64,000 nt of DNA from Papilionanthe hookeriana x Papilionanthe teres. Its lineage: Eukaryota; Streptophyta; Magnoliopsida; Asparagales; Orchidaceae. The notes under the pieces are model-generated. The model was not told the origin of the DNA and searched no databases. It saw only the letters and a program-made list of their open reading frames with translations. How positions within the stretch are numbered: position 1 is the first letter of the stretch; every line of letters begins with the position of its first letter. Below are positions 1 through 11,156 of the stretch, piece after piece. Where the stretch lies: positions 76,779,877 to 76,843,876 of the forward strand of contig CM040426.1 of the NCBI GenBank assembly GCA_022702705.1. Reading direction: 5' to 3'. Made by a program: the position numbers and the translations under genes.

Positions 1-1376
1 AACCGACCGTTGTACATTTCAATTACAATTGGGAAGTTTACGCTCTCCAGGAGTTTTGGTGGATCCGGGAGCATCGATCGATATAATGAGTCTTCGAACA
101 CTAGCATACTTGGAAATTGATGCTCGTGAGCTCGAGGCCGACAAAATGTTATTAAGAGGATTCAACCGGAAAGGAGAAAGAGCCCTCGGGTCGATAACGC
201 TGCGATGAAGACCGGTGATTTAGCAAAGACAACCGCAAAATTTCATATAATCGATTCGAAACGTCGTTCAACGCTCTCTTGGGCCGACCATGGATACATG
301 AAAACGAGGATGGTACCATCATCTCTACACCGGTGCATCAAGTACTACGATGGAGGGGAACGAGTGCATCAAAGGTGACTTGCAACCATTCTCCGTACAT
401 GAAATTGGAATCCATGAAGATGCGGCTTATTATGCACCGCCGAAGAAAACGATCTTCTCCGGAGATACCATAACAAATGAAGCAAAGAAAGTTCGAGACA
501 ACGAAGAATCCGAAGTTCTAGTCCAACGATCACTCACCACTCCCTTCGGCGAGATGGTGAAGGTTTCTCCACAACTCGCATCCGAGGTCGAGGCCGGGGA
601 CGAGGCCGTGGTAGAGACACTAGGACAATTGGACGGAAGAAACCGACCATCAATGTTGATTGGGAAGATAGTTACGAAGAGGAAAAGAAATCGAGCAAGA
701 AGCGACAACAATAAGTCGAAAGAAGCCGCAATACAAGATCTCCCTCGAAGATGAAAAGAACGAAGAATACAAATCAATGTACGAGAAGATTAACCACTAT
801 GTACATACTATGACCCTAACCCCGATCCGATTCTAGCAAGATCGAGGGTATGGTGGTCAAAGAGGTACGTAATGACGGTGCAAGGCCGATCAAATTCTAC
901 CGTGGTGCTTCTTCCTCCAAAAGCGAAAATAATGTACAATTCGAAGATGTCACTTCATCGGAATTAATGGAATTACCTTTTGAGTGGTACTCTCCCTGTG
1001 TTCGAAATTTAATTCAACGTGGTTTCTTACCTCGACAATGGACAAAAGCCAATCACAACATTTTGAAAAGTTATGGAATAACTCCGGTCGTCCACCCAAT
1101 TCAAAGTATGGACTCGGATTCGGCACGAGTAGGGTCGAGTTGACGATGCGAATTTTGCTTGGTTGTCACTTGCAAGTCCAATGAAAACTGCATGGAAACT
1201 ACGGACGAACTCGAAGATTTACAAAGTGGAGACGCTCCACCGAATTCGAAGAAGAAATTAAATCCACAATAGATGAGTTAACGGAAGTTAACTTAGGTAC
1301 TAGCAAAGAGCCTAGACCTACCTTTATTAGCTCCTTACTCAATAAAGAAGACTCCGAAGAAATAATCAAGTTATTA

Positions 1377-2139
1377 ATGGAATTTAAAGACTGTTTTGCT
1401 TGGAGCTACGATGAAATGCCGGGATTAGCTCCAGAGGTTGCAGTCCATAAGCTAGGAGTGGATCCTACTTCTGTTCCAGTCAGACAAGGTCCCAGAAGAA
1501 TGCGTCTAGAAATCGAACAACAAGTCATAGCCGAAGTTAAAAAGCTAATAGACGCTAAATTTGTCCGTGAAGAGCAATACCCGACTTGGCTAGCTCAATG
1601 TAGTGCCGATCGAAAGAAGAATGGTCGGATCGGAATTTGTGTGGACTTCGGAGATTTAAACAAGGCATGTCCAAAAGATGAATTCCCTCTACCGATTCCG
1701 GAGCCGATGATCGATATTGCTTCGACACATGAAATATTCTCATTCATGGATGGATCTTCAGGATACAACCGGATAAAAATGGCTCCAGAAGATGAAAAGC
1801 TTACGGCATTCGGAACGCCGATCGGAGTATTTTGCTACACGGTGATGCCATTCGGACTCGAAGAACGCGGGAGCAACTTACCAAAGAGCAATGACAAGAA
1901 TTTTTGATGATCTCATCCACAATCAAGTCGAGTGCTACGTGGACGATGTCGTCATCAAAAGCAAAGTAAAGGAAAACCACCTGTATGATTTGAGAATTGT
2001 TTTCGAACGATTAAGACAATTTAACCTTAAGATGAATCCCTTAAAATGCGCCTTCGGCGTCACCTCCGGGAAATTCTTAGGATTCGTTGTCCGACATCGT
2101 GGAATTGAAATCGACCGGAGAAGATTAAAGCCATCTTAG
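1377..2139 (+). pseudogene. Reverse transcriptase domain, copy A
   Basis: The N-terminal part (1377-1907) includes the template-grip region with VDFGDLNKACPKDEFPLP and the FMDGSSGYNRI motif that holds the first catalytic Asp of Ty3/gypsy RTs. A frameshift near 1865 moves the coding to the frame of 1891-2139, where the YVDD catalytic motif sits at 1936-1947. The same motif in copy B is at 22221-22232. The fold order is complete although the frame is broken. The sequence type (SYDEMPGL, PFGL) agrees with Tat-lineage RTs. Confidence 0.92.
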
Positions 2140-2392
2140 AAATGCCGCCTCCCAAAACCTTAAAACAACTACGATCTTTTCAAGGGAAGTTGGCATATCT
2201 TCGACGCTTTATCTCGAACACTGTCGGGTAGGTGTCGGCCTTTCTCGGCACTAGTTAAAAAGGACGCCAAATTTATTTGGGAAGAGAAATGCCGAGAAGG
2301 CCTTCGAAGACATTAAACAATATTTAATGACACCTCCTGTCTTAGCAGCCCCGGTCTCGGGTAGACCGCGACACTTTACACCGCGGCTTTAG

Positions 2393-2700
2393 ATGACTCT
2401 CTCGGAGCCTGATTGCCGAGTCAATGATGAGGGTAAAGAAAATGCTCTTTACTACTTAAGCCGTCGTTTACTTCCGACGGAAGTAAGGTATCCCGCAATT
2501 GAAAAGCATTGTTTGGCCCCGATCTTCGCCGCTCAAAAGCTCGGGCACTACATGCTTTCTCATAAGGTCAACTTGATTTCGAAGTTTAATCCATTGCAAT
2601 ACTTGATGACTCGTCCAACACTTTCCGGCGGACTTGCCGGATGGTCGATGATATTATTGCAATTCGATATAACTTTCGTGCCTCGCGTGCCGTAAAGGGA
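2393..2700 (+). pseudogene. RNase H domain (first), copy A
   Basis: The translation contains ENALYYLSRRL, EVRYPAIEKHCLA and a tail with GLAGWSMILLQFDITF. This is the usual end of Ty3/gypsy RT-RNase H, where the last Asp-containing strand leads into the tether. It belongs to the RNA strand removal step of reverse transcription. A deletion near 2695, relative to copy B, ends the frame a few codons early. Confidence 0.85.
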
Positions 2701-2789
2701 CAAGTCTTAGCGAGACTTCCTCGCAGCACACCCTTTGCGGCCGAATCTCCTCTCAATGACGATCCGCCGAGATGAACAAATAATGAACC

Positions 2790-3240
2790 TAGAAGACCCG
2801 ATGATCGACGTTGGGAATTGTATTTCGACGGAGCATCTTCGACACACAAAGACGAAGAATCGCAAGTGATAGTGCCGTAAGGCGGGAATCGGGCTAATCT
2901 TTATAACACCGGAGCGGGGGATGTTAAGATACTCCTACCACTTGACGGAACCGTGTACAAACAACGAAGCGGAATACGAAGCCCTCATAACGGGATTGGA
3001 ATTAACCATTCAAATGGGAATAACGAGACATCAACATCTACGGGGATTCGCGAGTTAATCATTCAACGGATCGCCGGACAATACGAGTTTTAAAGCCAAG
3101 ACTCGAACAATACTTCCGGTATGCCATACGATTGTTGGAACAGATTCCAAATGTGACAATCTACAAAATTCCTAGAAAAGAGAATGCTTTAGCGGATGCT
3201 TTAGCCGTCTCGCAAAAGAATTTGCCTGTTTGCAAGATGA
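2790..3240 (+). pseudogene. Second, archaeal-type RNase H domain, copy A
   Basis: Fragments in several frames match a type I RNase H: WELYFDGASS (first acidic residue), NNEAEYEAL (second, with the typical N-x-A-E-x-x-A pattern), a YGDS-type third motif near 3040-3050, and a C-terminal ENALADAL-like strand at 3180-3200. An extra RNase H between RH and integrase is diagnostic of Tat-lineage elements. The frame breaks several times, including CGG/CGAG differences from copy B near 3024 and 3050. Confidence 0.82.
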
Positions 3241-3469
3241 ATCGATGGAAGTGTCGGTTCACGGACGTCGAGTCCTATCACGACTCGACATAGACATGAT
3301 ACACAAATCGAAAAAGGAAAAGAATCGATTGCGAGCGGTGGCGGAAAACACGGAAGATTGGCGACGGCCATTGATGAACTACACCGCAAACAGGAAAGCT
3401 ACCGGACGATAGGTCGGCGGCCATCGGATCAAGAAAAGAACTGCGTCCTACGCATTAATAAACAACACA

Positions 3470-4625
3470 TTGTACGGAAGGTCTTTTGATCAAATGTGGC
3501 TAAGGTGCTTAAGCGGGTCCGAGGCCCGTGAAATCGTTAAAGAGGTGCATTCGGGACTCCGTGGCGCTCACCGGTCGGGTCCAAAAATGAAGATGAAAAT
3601 TAAAAGACTAGGGTACTACCGGCCCTCGATGATGACCGATCGCATGAAAATCGCCAAGAGCCGTCATCAATGCCAAGTGCACGGAGTGGTTCTACACCAA
3701 CCTCCAAATGTGCTACATCCGACAATTGCGTCGTGGCCATTTGAATGTTGGGGCACAGATATAGTGGGTCCGATAGAACCACCATCTTCGAAAGGACATC
3801 GCTTCATTCTTGCGGCTACGGATTACTTTTCCGAGTGGGCGAAGCGGTTCCACTTAGAGAAGTGAAAGCATACCACGTGCTTGCGGTTTTCAAGAACCAA
3901 GTTGTCTACCGTTTCGGAGTGCCGCGCGAGATCATCTCGGATAATGGGTCGGCATTCGAAGCACGCAAATCAACAATTTTGTCGGGAGACACGGAATCGG
4001 CCGGCGATACTCGACAATTTACTACCCAAGAGCAAACGGCCTCGGCGAGGCTTTTAATAAAACTCTCGTTCAAATCTTAAAGAAAACCTTGGACGATAAT
4101 AAGAGAAATTGGCACGAGAAATTGTTAGAAGCCTTATGGGCCTACCGGACAACCTTCGAACTCCTACTCGAAGCTACACCTTACGCTCCGGTGTATGGGT
4201 CCGAGGCGAGTGTTACCTTTAGAGGTTCGGCTTCCTTCACTCGAATTGCGGTTGCAAACAAGATCACGACGAAGAAAACGCCGGACTACGACTCGAAGAA
4301 TTAGAAAGCTTGGAAGGGAAAAGACTTGCGGCGCAACGGAATTTAGAACTATACCAAGCTAAAATGGTTCAAGCCCATGACAAGCCGAGTCCGCCCAAGA
4401 ACCTTGAAAGTTGGTGACTTAGTTCTCGTTCTCAAGAGACCTATTCTTGCACACCGCAAGATAGGAGGAAAATTTGAACCCACTTGGGAAGGACCGTTTG
4501 TGGTTGAAGCGATATACTCGGGAGGTTCCTACCGGCTAGTGAATTGCCGGGGAGAACGACATATGCTTCCGATCAACGGACGATACTTGAAAAGTATTAC
4601 GCTACTTGATGTTTCGAAGGAATGA
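3470..4625 (+). pseudogene. Integrase, copy A
   Basis: The zinc-binding N-domain (HHCC) lies around 3546-3680; the first Cys of the C-x2-C pair reads as Arg here but is Cys in copy B (23946). The catalytic core follows: Asp in GTDIVGP at 3758-3760, Asp in SDNGS at 3940-3942, and the presumed Glu codon at 4047-4049, in three different frames. The C-terminal piece 4377-4625 has WEGPFVVEAIYSGGSYRL, the GPY/F-like module of gypsy integrases. Frameshifts near 3850 and 4080 disrupt the core. Confidence 0.88.
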
Positions 4626-4985
4626 ATTCTTCATCCCTAAGAAACACGGGCGAAGTAATTACTTGTGATTGGGTCCGAACCCAAAAATAATAAAATGTGC
4701 TAAAATAAATAAATAAATGATAATAAAGTTTTCCTCGTTTTCTTCTCCAAATCAAAGTCCCTTTTCTGATCTTATCCTACTTCATTCTTGTTAAAATATA
4801 AGAATAATAAAAAATGTATCTTTAATAAACATTTTCTTAATGTTCTTGTTCTTAGTACAACCCCTGATCCTTTTCCTTGTCTTTTCGCGGGGAAATGTCG
4901 AACGGGCGGTTGGTCTTGAACTTTAAGAATGGCGTAAGCCTTGCACTCGATGAAAAGAGGGTGAAAGATGGAGCGATAATCGAGA

Positions 4986-5549
4986 TTGACTCGGATTTCG
5001 CACCGAGCGGGCCTACGATACGAGGAAAGTGATTGGGTCCCGATTAACCGAGAAGAAGCGCCCGGACGGACGGTGATGAAAGTGGGTGGCCCAAGCCACC
5101 AATCCAACAACAAGAAAAGAAAAGCAAACACCGAAGAAGACAAGAAAATGAAGTCCGTAGTCGCTACGGCGGAGGGCGAGCTTGTCGGCGCCGCGCCCGC
5201 AGAGATTCAAGAAGTTCGGAGAGCTACTCTCACAGCCACGCAACGGAGAAATAAGAATCGTCGTATCCGTAAAATGTTAACAAAACTAGCTGCGGACCGG
5301 CGCGACGAGACGATTACTACCGCCGGCACGTACACTTCAAGGACACCGGTTCACCGGGAACTCGAAGAAAGGAGGCCGGCTCCTAGAATAACGAAAGAAC
5401 CGGGGAAATCTCCGGAAGATCGAAGGAAGAAGGCTACCACGCCACCGGATAGAACCACCGGCGAGTGCATGACCTTGTTGCGAAGCAACCCCGGGGATGT
5501 CCCGACGGTGCATCATCCACGAGGAGCCGAGGTATGCGGGGGAACGTGA
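4986..5549 (+). CDS. Basic hypothetical ORF upstream of the ALKBH-like region, copy A
   Basis: An open frame of 187 codons between integrase and the ALKBH-like domain. It is rich in Arg/Lys and contains KKRKANTEEDKKMK, which could serve as a nuclear localisation signal, and TATQRRNKNRRI. I recognise no domain. The last motif resembles TKTQRRNRNRRI in the gag leader region of copy B (near 17030-17070), so this may be the N-terminal part of a longer protein made with the ALKBH domain, or an old duplication of element sequence. Other frames of 4890-5010 are also gag-leader-like. Whether this exact frame is translated is uncertain. Confidence 0.4.
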   Translation: MTRISHRAGLRYEESDWVPINREEAPGRTVMKVGGPSHQSNNKKRKANTEEDKKMKSVVATAEGELVGAAPAEIQEVRRATLTATQRRNKNRRIRKMLTKLAADRRDETITTAGTYTSRTPVHRELEERRPAPRITKEPGKSPEDRRKKATTPPDRTTGECMTLLRSNPGDVPTVHHPRGAEVCGGT

Positions 5550-5700
5550 AGGGATTGAACCATATATCCCACAATATGTCACAAGGCCTCGCCATCGCGG
5601 ATCATTCCGGAATACGAGCTGGAGAGGATGCGAGAATGTTGAAAAGAAAACTTTCGAATACTTCGAGAGAATTAAAGAAGAAGAATCAACATACTAGAAG

Positions 5701-6554
5701 GCCTCGAGCTACACACCGACGTATTCTCGGAGTATGAACAACGGCAAATCGTGGATTGTATCCGGGATCCGAAAAGAATGGGCCGAGCGAGCCGCCCGAG
5801 GAAAACACATACTCGGAACCCCGGAGATGGATGCCGGGGAAAGGAAGAATCACAATACAATGCGGATGCTGCTACTAACTTTCGTCGAAGACGGGAAGGG
5901 AAACCCACGGGAATACTCCGTCATGGGCGAGTAGATCCGATGCCATTAGTCATCAAGAGAATGGTAAAAAGATTGATAACATGGAGGGTACTGCCACCGG
6001 ATTGCATACCCAATAGCTGCATTATCAACATCTACAAACGAGGTGATCGCATACCCCCACATATTGATCACCACGACTTCGTCGGACCTTTACGCACGGT
6101 CTCTTTCCTGAATGAGTGTAACATCATGTTCGGATCTGACCTCCGGATAGCAGGCCCGGGTGAGTTCCGAGGGCCAGTAAAGATACCTCTACCGGTGGGT
6201 TCCGTCATGATACTGCAGGGTAACGGAGCAGATATCGCTAAGCATTGCATACCGGGGGTGCCGGTGGAGCGAATCTCGGTTACTTTCGGGAGGATGGACG
6301 ACGACAAAATACCTTACCATTTCCAACCGGACCCGGAGCTAGAGAACCTCCGGCCTTACGAGCTCGTGAGTTACATGGGAAATATCACACCTCCAACGTA
6401 CATCCAGTCGGCATCCTTGCCAAGGATGGCTTGGAAGGTGATGTTATTGACCATGTACCTCACTATTCGGACATGGATTTTTGACGAGATGATTCTTTTG
6501 ATGGATCAACAAAGATCATACACGATCCGTTTTGAGTCTACATGGATTGTATGA
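5701..6554 (+). CDS. ALKBH9/10-like 2OG-Fe(II) oxygenase (RNA m6A demethylase family) carried by the retrotransposon
   Basis: The longest single frame is 5751-6554 (267 codons). It covers the double-stranded beta-helix core of plant ALKBH9/10 proteins, including NSCIINIYKRGD, PPHIDHHDF, TVSFLNECNIMFGS, GPGEF and IPLPVGSVMILQGNGAD. The iron ligands are intact: His104 and Asp106 (codons 6060-6062 and 6066-6068) and His165 (6243-6245). The 2OG-binding Arg174 (6270-6272) is also present, nine residues after the distal His as the family requires. Family similarity starts earlier, at LELHTDVFS (5703). Between about 5786 and 5880 the family-like reading (YSEPRRWMPGKGRI, then CGCCY) lies in another frame, so at least two compensating shifts exist there. 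Known role of the family: oxidative removal of m6A from RNA. It lies in sense with pol, about 1 kb after integrase and before the 3' LTR. Copy B is truncated before this point. Confidence 0.85.
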
Positions 6555-6599
6555 AATATATTCCGGATCGAGTTGTATGATGTATTTTCAACATGATTG

Positions 6600-7109
6600 G
6601 AATGAAAGTGACCATGTCACGTTTTTGGCCTTCACCTCTTTTGTGCAAATTGATTAGGAAACGCCATTAAAGTTAAATGAACTTCGAACAAAGAACGAGA
6701 AAAGAAAAAAAAAAGAGAATAAAAGAAAACTTTCTAAAAAAAAATCGAAAAATGACAAACACCAAGTTCACATGAACATTAAATAAACAATAAAATAAAA
6801 TTTGAACCATTAAAAGATAAACGAAATCAACACAAATCTCAAATTCCATCCTTCCGAACTTCAAAATCAAATTTCATCTTTACAAATTTCAAATCAAATC
6901 CTCAATCAAATTCCAAATCCAATCTCGATCAAGTTTCAAACTTGATCTTCCAAATTTCAAATCAAATCTTAAATCAAATTTCAATCGAGTTCAAACTCAT
7001 CCTTCCAAATTTCCAAATTTCCGAATTCAATCTTTCCAGGCTTCAAGTCTCAATCAAATTTAAATTCAATTTCTTCCAGATCTCGAATCAAATATCAATC
7101 ACATCACAA
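6600..7109. other. AT-rich low-complexity 3' untranslated segment of copy A
   Basis: A purine-rich run at 6690-6730 is followed by imperfect repeats of the type caaatttcaaatc/atcaaa up to the tandem array. No coding signal is seen. It separates the ALKBH-like gene from the 84-bp array. Confidence 0.6.
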
Positions 7110-8330
7110 ATCAAACTCTTTTGGGTCGAGGATTTTACATCCAAGACTGCACTGCTCTAGGATTCTTTTCCTATTGCACTGAAATACATCAAAATCAAAC
7201 TCTTTTGGGTCGAGGATTTTACATCCAAGACTGCACTGCTTTAGGATTCTCTTCCTATTGCACTGAAATACATCAAAATCAAACTCTTTTGGGTCGAGGA
7301 TTTTACATCCAAGACTGCACTGCTTTAGGATTCTTTTCTTATTGCACTGAAATACATCAAATTCAAACCTTTTGGGTCGAGGATTTTACATCCAAGCATC
7401 GCACTTGCTTTAGGATTCTTTCCTATCGCCTTGAAATACATCAAAATCAAACTCTTTTGGGTCGAGGATTTTACATCCAAGATCGTACCGCTTTAGGATT
7501 CTCTTCCTATCGTATCGAAATACATCAAAATCAAACTCTTTGGGTCGAGGATTTTACATCCAAGACCGCATCGCTTAGGATTCTTTCCTATTGACCGAAA
7601 TACATCAAATTCAAACCTTTTGGGTCGAGGATTTTACATCCAAGACTGCACTGCTTTAGGATTCTTTTCCTATTGCTCTGAAATACATCAAATTCAAACC
7701 TTTTGGGTCGAGGATTTTACATCCAAGACTGCACTGCTTTAGGATTCTTTTCTGTTGCACTTGAAATACATCAAATTCAAACCTTTTGGGTCGAGGATTT
7801 TACATCCAAGATCTGCATTGCTTTAGGATTCTTTTCCTATTGCACTTTGAAATACATCAAATTCAAACCTTTTGGGTCGAGGATTTTACATCCAAGATCG
7901 CACTTGCTTTAGGATTCTTTTCCTATTGCACTTGAAATACATCAAATTCAAACCTTTTGGGTCGAGGATTTTACATCCAAGACTGCACCGCTTTAGGATT
8001 CTTTTCCTATTACATCTGAAATACATCGAATTCAAACCTTTTGGGTCGAGGATTTTACATCCAAGACTGCCTTCGCTTTAGAATCCTTTTCTATTGCACT
8101 GAAATACATCAAATTCAAACTTTTGGGTCAAGGATTTTACATCCAAGACTGCACTGCTTTAGGATTCTTTCCCTATTGCACTTCGAAGTACATCAAATCG
8201 AATTCCCGGGGTTAAGGAATTTACATCCGAGACTGCATTGCTTTAGGATTCTTTCCCTATTGCGATGAAATACATCAAAATCAAACTCTTAAGGTTAAGG
8301 ATTTTATATCCAACACCACTTTGCTCTGAG
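7110..8330 (+). repeat. Tandem array, unit about 84 bp, 14 clear plus 1-2 degenerate copies
   Basis: Each unit contains the block gtcgaggattttacatccaa followed by a ctttaggattctt block and gaaatacatcaaa. Successive ttttacatccaa blocks start near 7131, 7216, 7301, 7384, 7469, 7552, 7633, 7718, 7800, 7885, 7971, 8056 and 8138, with weaker ones near 8220, 8301 and 8388. Spacing is 81-86 bp. Copies differ by point changes and 1-3-bp indels. Tandem repeats in the 3' untranslated region are a known trait of Tat-lineage elements and a source of satellite DNA. Confidence 0.95.
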
Positions 8331-8769
8331 ATCTCTTCTCATTGCAACGATTCAATCTAATCAATTCAATTTTCTTTCGAGGTTGGAGATGTTACATCTA
8401 AAACCTCAGAACTCCAATTTTAATTTCAAATCAAATCCCTCAAATTAATTTTGACAAAACTTCAATCTAAATTAAAACTCCAAACTAAAATCCAAGCTCA
8501 CACATCAAAACTTAAATTGAAACAAAATAAAATCTAAATCGAAATTCTCCCAGGTCATGTGATTTGGGATTTACCTCCTTTTCCTTTCCCCAGCGAGAGT
8601 TCAGGTATCTCCGGTTCTGGGAACATACCCGATACTCCCCGGCGGAAATTCTTCTACTTCGTCCTAAGTTTGTCACTTGGACGTTTGTGTTGGTTTTGTT
8701 GATCGCTTCGGTCAACACCAATACGCGCGGTGTGCTCCGTCAGCTCACCACACCTATTGGGGGTCCATT
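8331..8769 (+). other. Remaining 3' untranslated region of copy A before the LTR
   Basis: AT-rich sequence, then a more balanced stretch (8545-8769) with no convincing gene. A polypurine tract should lie just before 8770. Only a short gggggt run (8758-8763) is present, so the plus-strand primer is not clearly recognisable. Confidence 0.45.
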
Positions 8770-11146
8770 TGTTGACCTCATTTTTGATGAGGTCTTCCCT
8801 TCTTCTTGTTAGTGCTTAGGATCTAGCCTTAGGCTTTTTCTTTGACTATCTTAGAGGACTAGAATTGGGACCCGCCTTTTAGAAATTCAAACCACTTCTA
8901 AACTCCCTGCAAACTCCACAAATTTGACTATAGACCCCTAATCACCTAGAGGGTTGAAATCAAATGTGGAAGTTTAAAGGATGAGTTCCTATAGGACTCT
9001 TTGGCCTTGGAGCACCTACAGGTGGCTCCGGTGCAGTGAGGGGGCTGACTTACACTACACTTACACACTACATTTCCACACACTTCCTAAAACCACACCC
9101 ATACCCGACTTAACCTCCTGACTCATGTGGGTGATTCACATGGATGGTCCTTAACCCCTAAGCCCTTGGCTAAGAGGGTTAGGAACAACATAGTGAATGC
9201 CTCAAATGAGTCCTTTCATGGCTCATATGGCTTCATGGCTTCATGGCTTCATGGCTCAACCAAAATGACTTCTTTCCACTTACATCCACCCAATCTTCAA
9301 TTTTCCAAATTTTCAATTTTTGACCCCCGAGACCCTACACCTACTAAACCTACCCAAAACCCTTGAAATTACCAAATTTTTGCAAAATTTCCAAATTACC
9401 CAAAATTTTCCAAAATCAATCCCAAACATCTTCACATCACTCAAATTGATCATCCATACCCAAAAATACCAAAGATTCCAAAAATACCCCCCAATACCCT
9501 CCAAATACCCAAAATACCCTTCTTGGCCTAAAAATCCAAAAATTCAAAAAATTCCCAGAAAATTCCAGAAAATCCTAAATATTCCCAATTTCATTTTGTC
9601 CAACTACACCATGGGTCAATTTTGTCAATTTACCCTACTTTTGTCAAAACCCCCAAATTGACCCATTTTAACCCAAAGTGAACCCAATGTTAAACCAAAC
9701 CTATCCAATTGACCCAAATTCTGGTCCAATTCAATTCTAAACTTCAATTCAACATTCCCAATACCAATTTAGACCAAATCCAAGTCCAATTTGATTGACA
9801 TTTGGATCCAATTTCACTTTGGGCCTTAAAGCCCAAATTTGGACCCATGACCCAAACTTAGCCCAAACTAACCCAATTCAACTCCAATTAACCCCAAATC
9901 TTTTCTAAACCTTCCTTAACATCCCCATAAACAAAACACTAACATGATTTGCCCAAGATTTTGACCCAAATCCCACTCAAATTCAACCCAAAATCAAAAA
10001 GCCCAATTTTGACCTAAACCCAAACCTAACCCAAATAGGCCCAAACCTCAAAATCAAAACCCAACCAAAGCCAAAACCTCTTTGAAACACTCCCATAAAC
10101 ATTTCTCAACATTTCTTTTACATCAATTTCAACCCTAGCCCAACATTGGCCCAAGTTAGCCCAATTTGACCTACATTGGCCCATTTACCAAATAAACCCA
10201 AATTCAACCCAATTCAAACCCAAACCACCTTAAATCTATTTCAAATTATTCATGAAACATCCCTAAACCAAAACCAACAACTATTTGGCCCAAACTTCTA
10301 CAAAAAATTCCCATCCATGAACACATCCTTAAACTTAAAAGCCCACTTCCCTTAAACCTTCTTAAAAACCCATCTTCATTAAATTTTAAAAGCCCAAATC
10401 ATCCTAAAGCCCACATGACACTTCCCCTCATCATCCATTTAATCAAAATCACCCCTAAGTTTCAAAATCATCAATTAAACCATTCCAAATCAAGCCACAT
10501 GTCAAATTACCCCCTAAATGTCAAAAATTTCTAAAACCCTTTTCATGAAACAAATCAACCTTTTCCCAAGCCAAATGAAGCCATGAACAAGCCATTCTCA
10601 AGCCACATGAAGCCATGAGGGCTTTGACTTGTCATTAGTCCATTTATGGCAAGAAGAGGGGTTCTTTCTTAAACCTCCTTTAACCCTTTTTTACCTTAAT
10701 CATGTCACACACTAAACCATGTTTAGCCTCCTCATCATGGATGGAGACTTCACCACTCCTTCTAAGCTGACCTAAATGATTCCCTCAGCTCAAAATCAGA
10801 GCTTGGAAGGGTGCACCAAGCCCAAAATGGTGGGTTGACCCAAACCAAGCCAAAGTGAACCTTCTCCCATTCCATTTAAATCAAACTCCTTTACACATGT
10901 CAAACCTCAATTGCCTACACTAAACCCCGTACCCGACCCACTCGACCAAGATGGTGACCATTGCCTGGCCGGCCGGCCACCGGGCCGCCGGAAAACACCA
11001 TGGCCGAGAGCTCGCATGTGAGCCAACATTGAAATTCTCACTTGCTTGAGCTGCCCCATGCCAAGTGGTCACCATGGCTGATCTTCTCCTCACCAGAGCA
11101 AGCTGATCCTAAGCCCTAACTCCTCCGAGAGGCCTTCCACCCTCTC

Positions 11147-11156
11147 CTATTTAAAC
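11147..11156 (+). promoter_or_regulatory. Putative TATA box of the A/B LTR
   Basis: CTATTTAAAC sits after a GC-richer stretch and before sequence that changes character, as at a U3/R boundary. The inverted LTR fragment keeps the same box (25220-25229, minus strand). No other TATA-like site in this part of the LTR is as well placed. A transcription start about 30 bp downstream is inferred. Confidence 0.5.

Larger units (their letters stand above)
1..4625 (+). pseudogene. pol polyprotein of copy A (PR-RT-RH-aRH-INT), frameshifted
   Basis: Translated pieces in all three plus frames line up as one Ty3/gypsy pol. The protease active-site motif DPGAS is at 62-76; Asp is followed by Pro-Gly rather than the commoner Ser/Thr-Gly, and copy B has the same. 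A one-base insertion near 52, relative to copy B, breaks the frame just before it. The stretch 350-1143 is the protease-RT linker, preserved in copy B. Breaks occur near 1140, 1865, 2130, 2700, 2880, 3050, 3850 and 4080. No single frame exceeds 176 codons. Known role of the family: polyprotein processing, reverse transcription and integration. Function of this copy is unlikely as sequenced. Confidence 0.9.
1..8769 (+). mobile_element. Tat-lineage Ty3/gypsy retrotransposon, copy A internal region (5' end outside window)
   Basis: Order on the plus strand is protease, RT, RNase H, second RNase H, integrase, an extra ALKBH-like gene, an AT-rich 3' region, an 84-bp tandem array, then an LTR at 8770. 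Two RNase H modules with the second just before integrase is the hallmark of the plant Tat/Ogre/Retand lineage. Positions 1-4667 are nearly identical to 20285-24953 of copy B. The gag lies outside the window. Everything from 4668 on is unique to this copy. The polyprotein is interrupted by frameshifts, so the copy looks non-autonomous as assembled. Confidence 0.93.

Noticed and set aside
430..777. Minus-strand open frame in pol of copy A
   Set aside because: Antisense shadow of the conserved protease-RT linker, and the matching antisense frame in copy B is broken differently.
7121..7594. 157-codon open frame across the tandem repeats
   Set aside because: It arises because the 84-bp unit is divisible by three. 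It loses frame as soon as units vary in length, and it has no domain.
7110..8330. CRISPR-like array
   Set aside because: Units are contiguous tandem repeats without unique spacers, in a plant retrotransposon.
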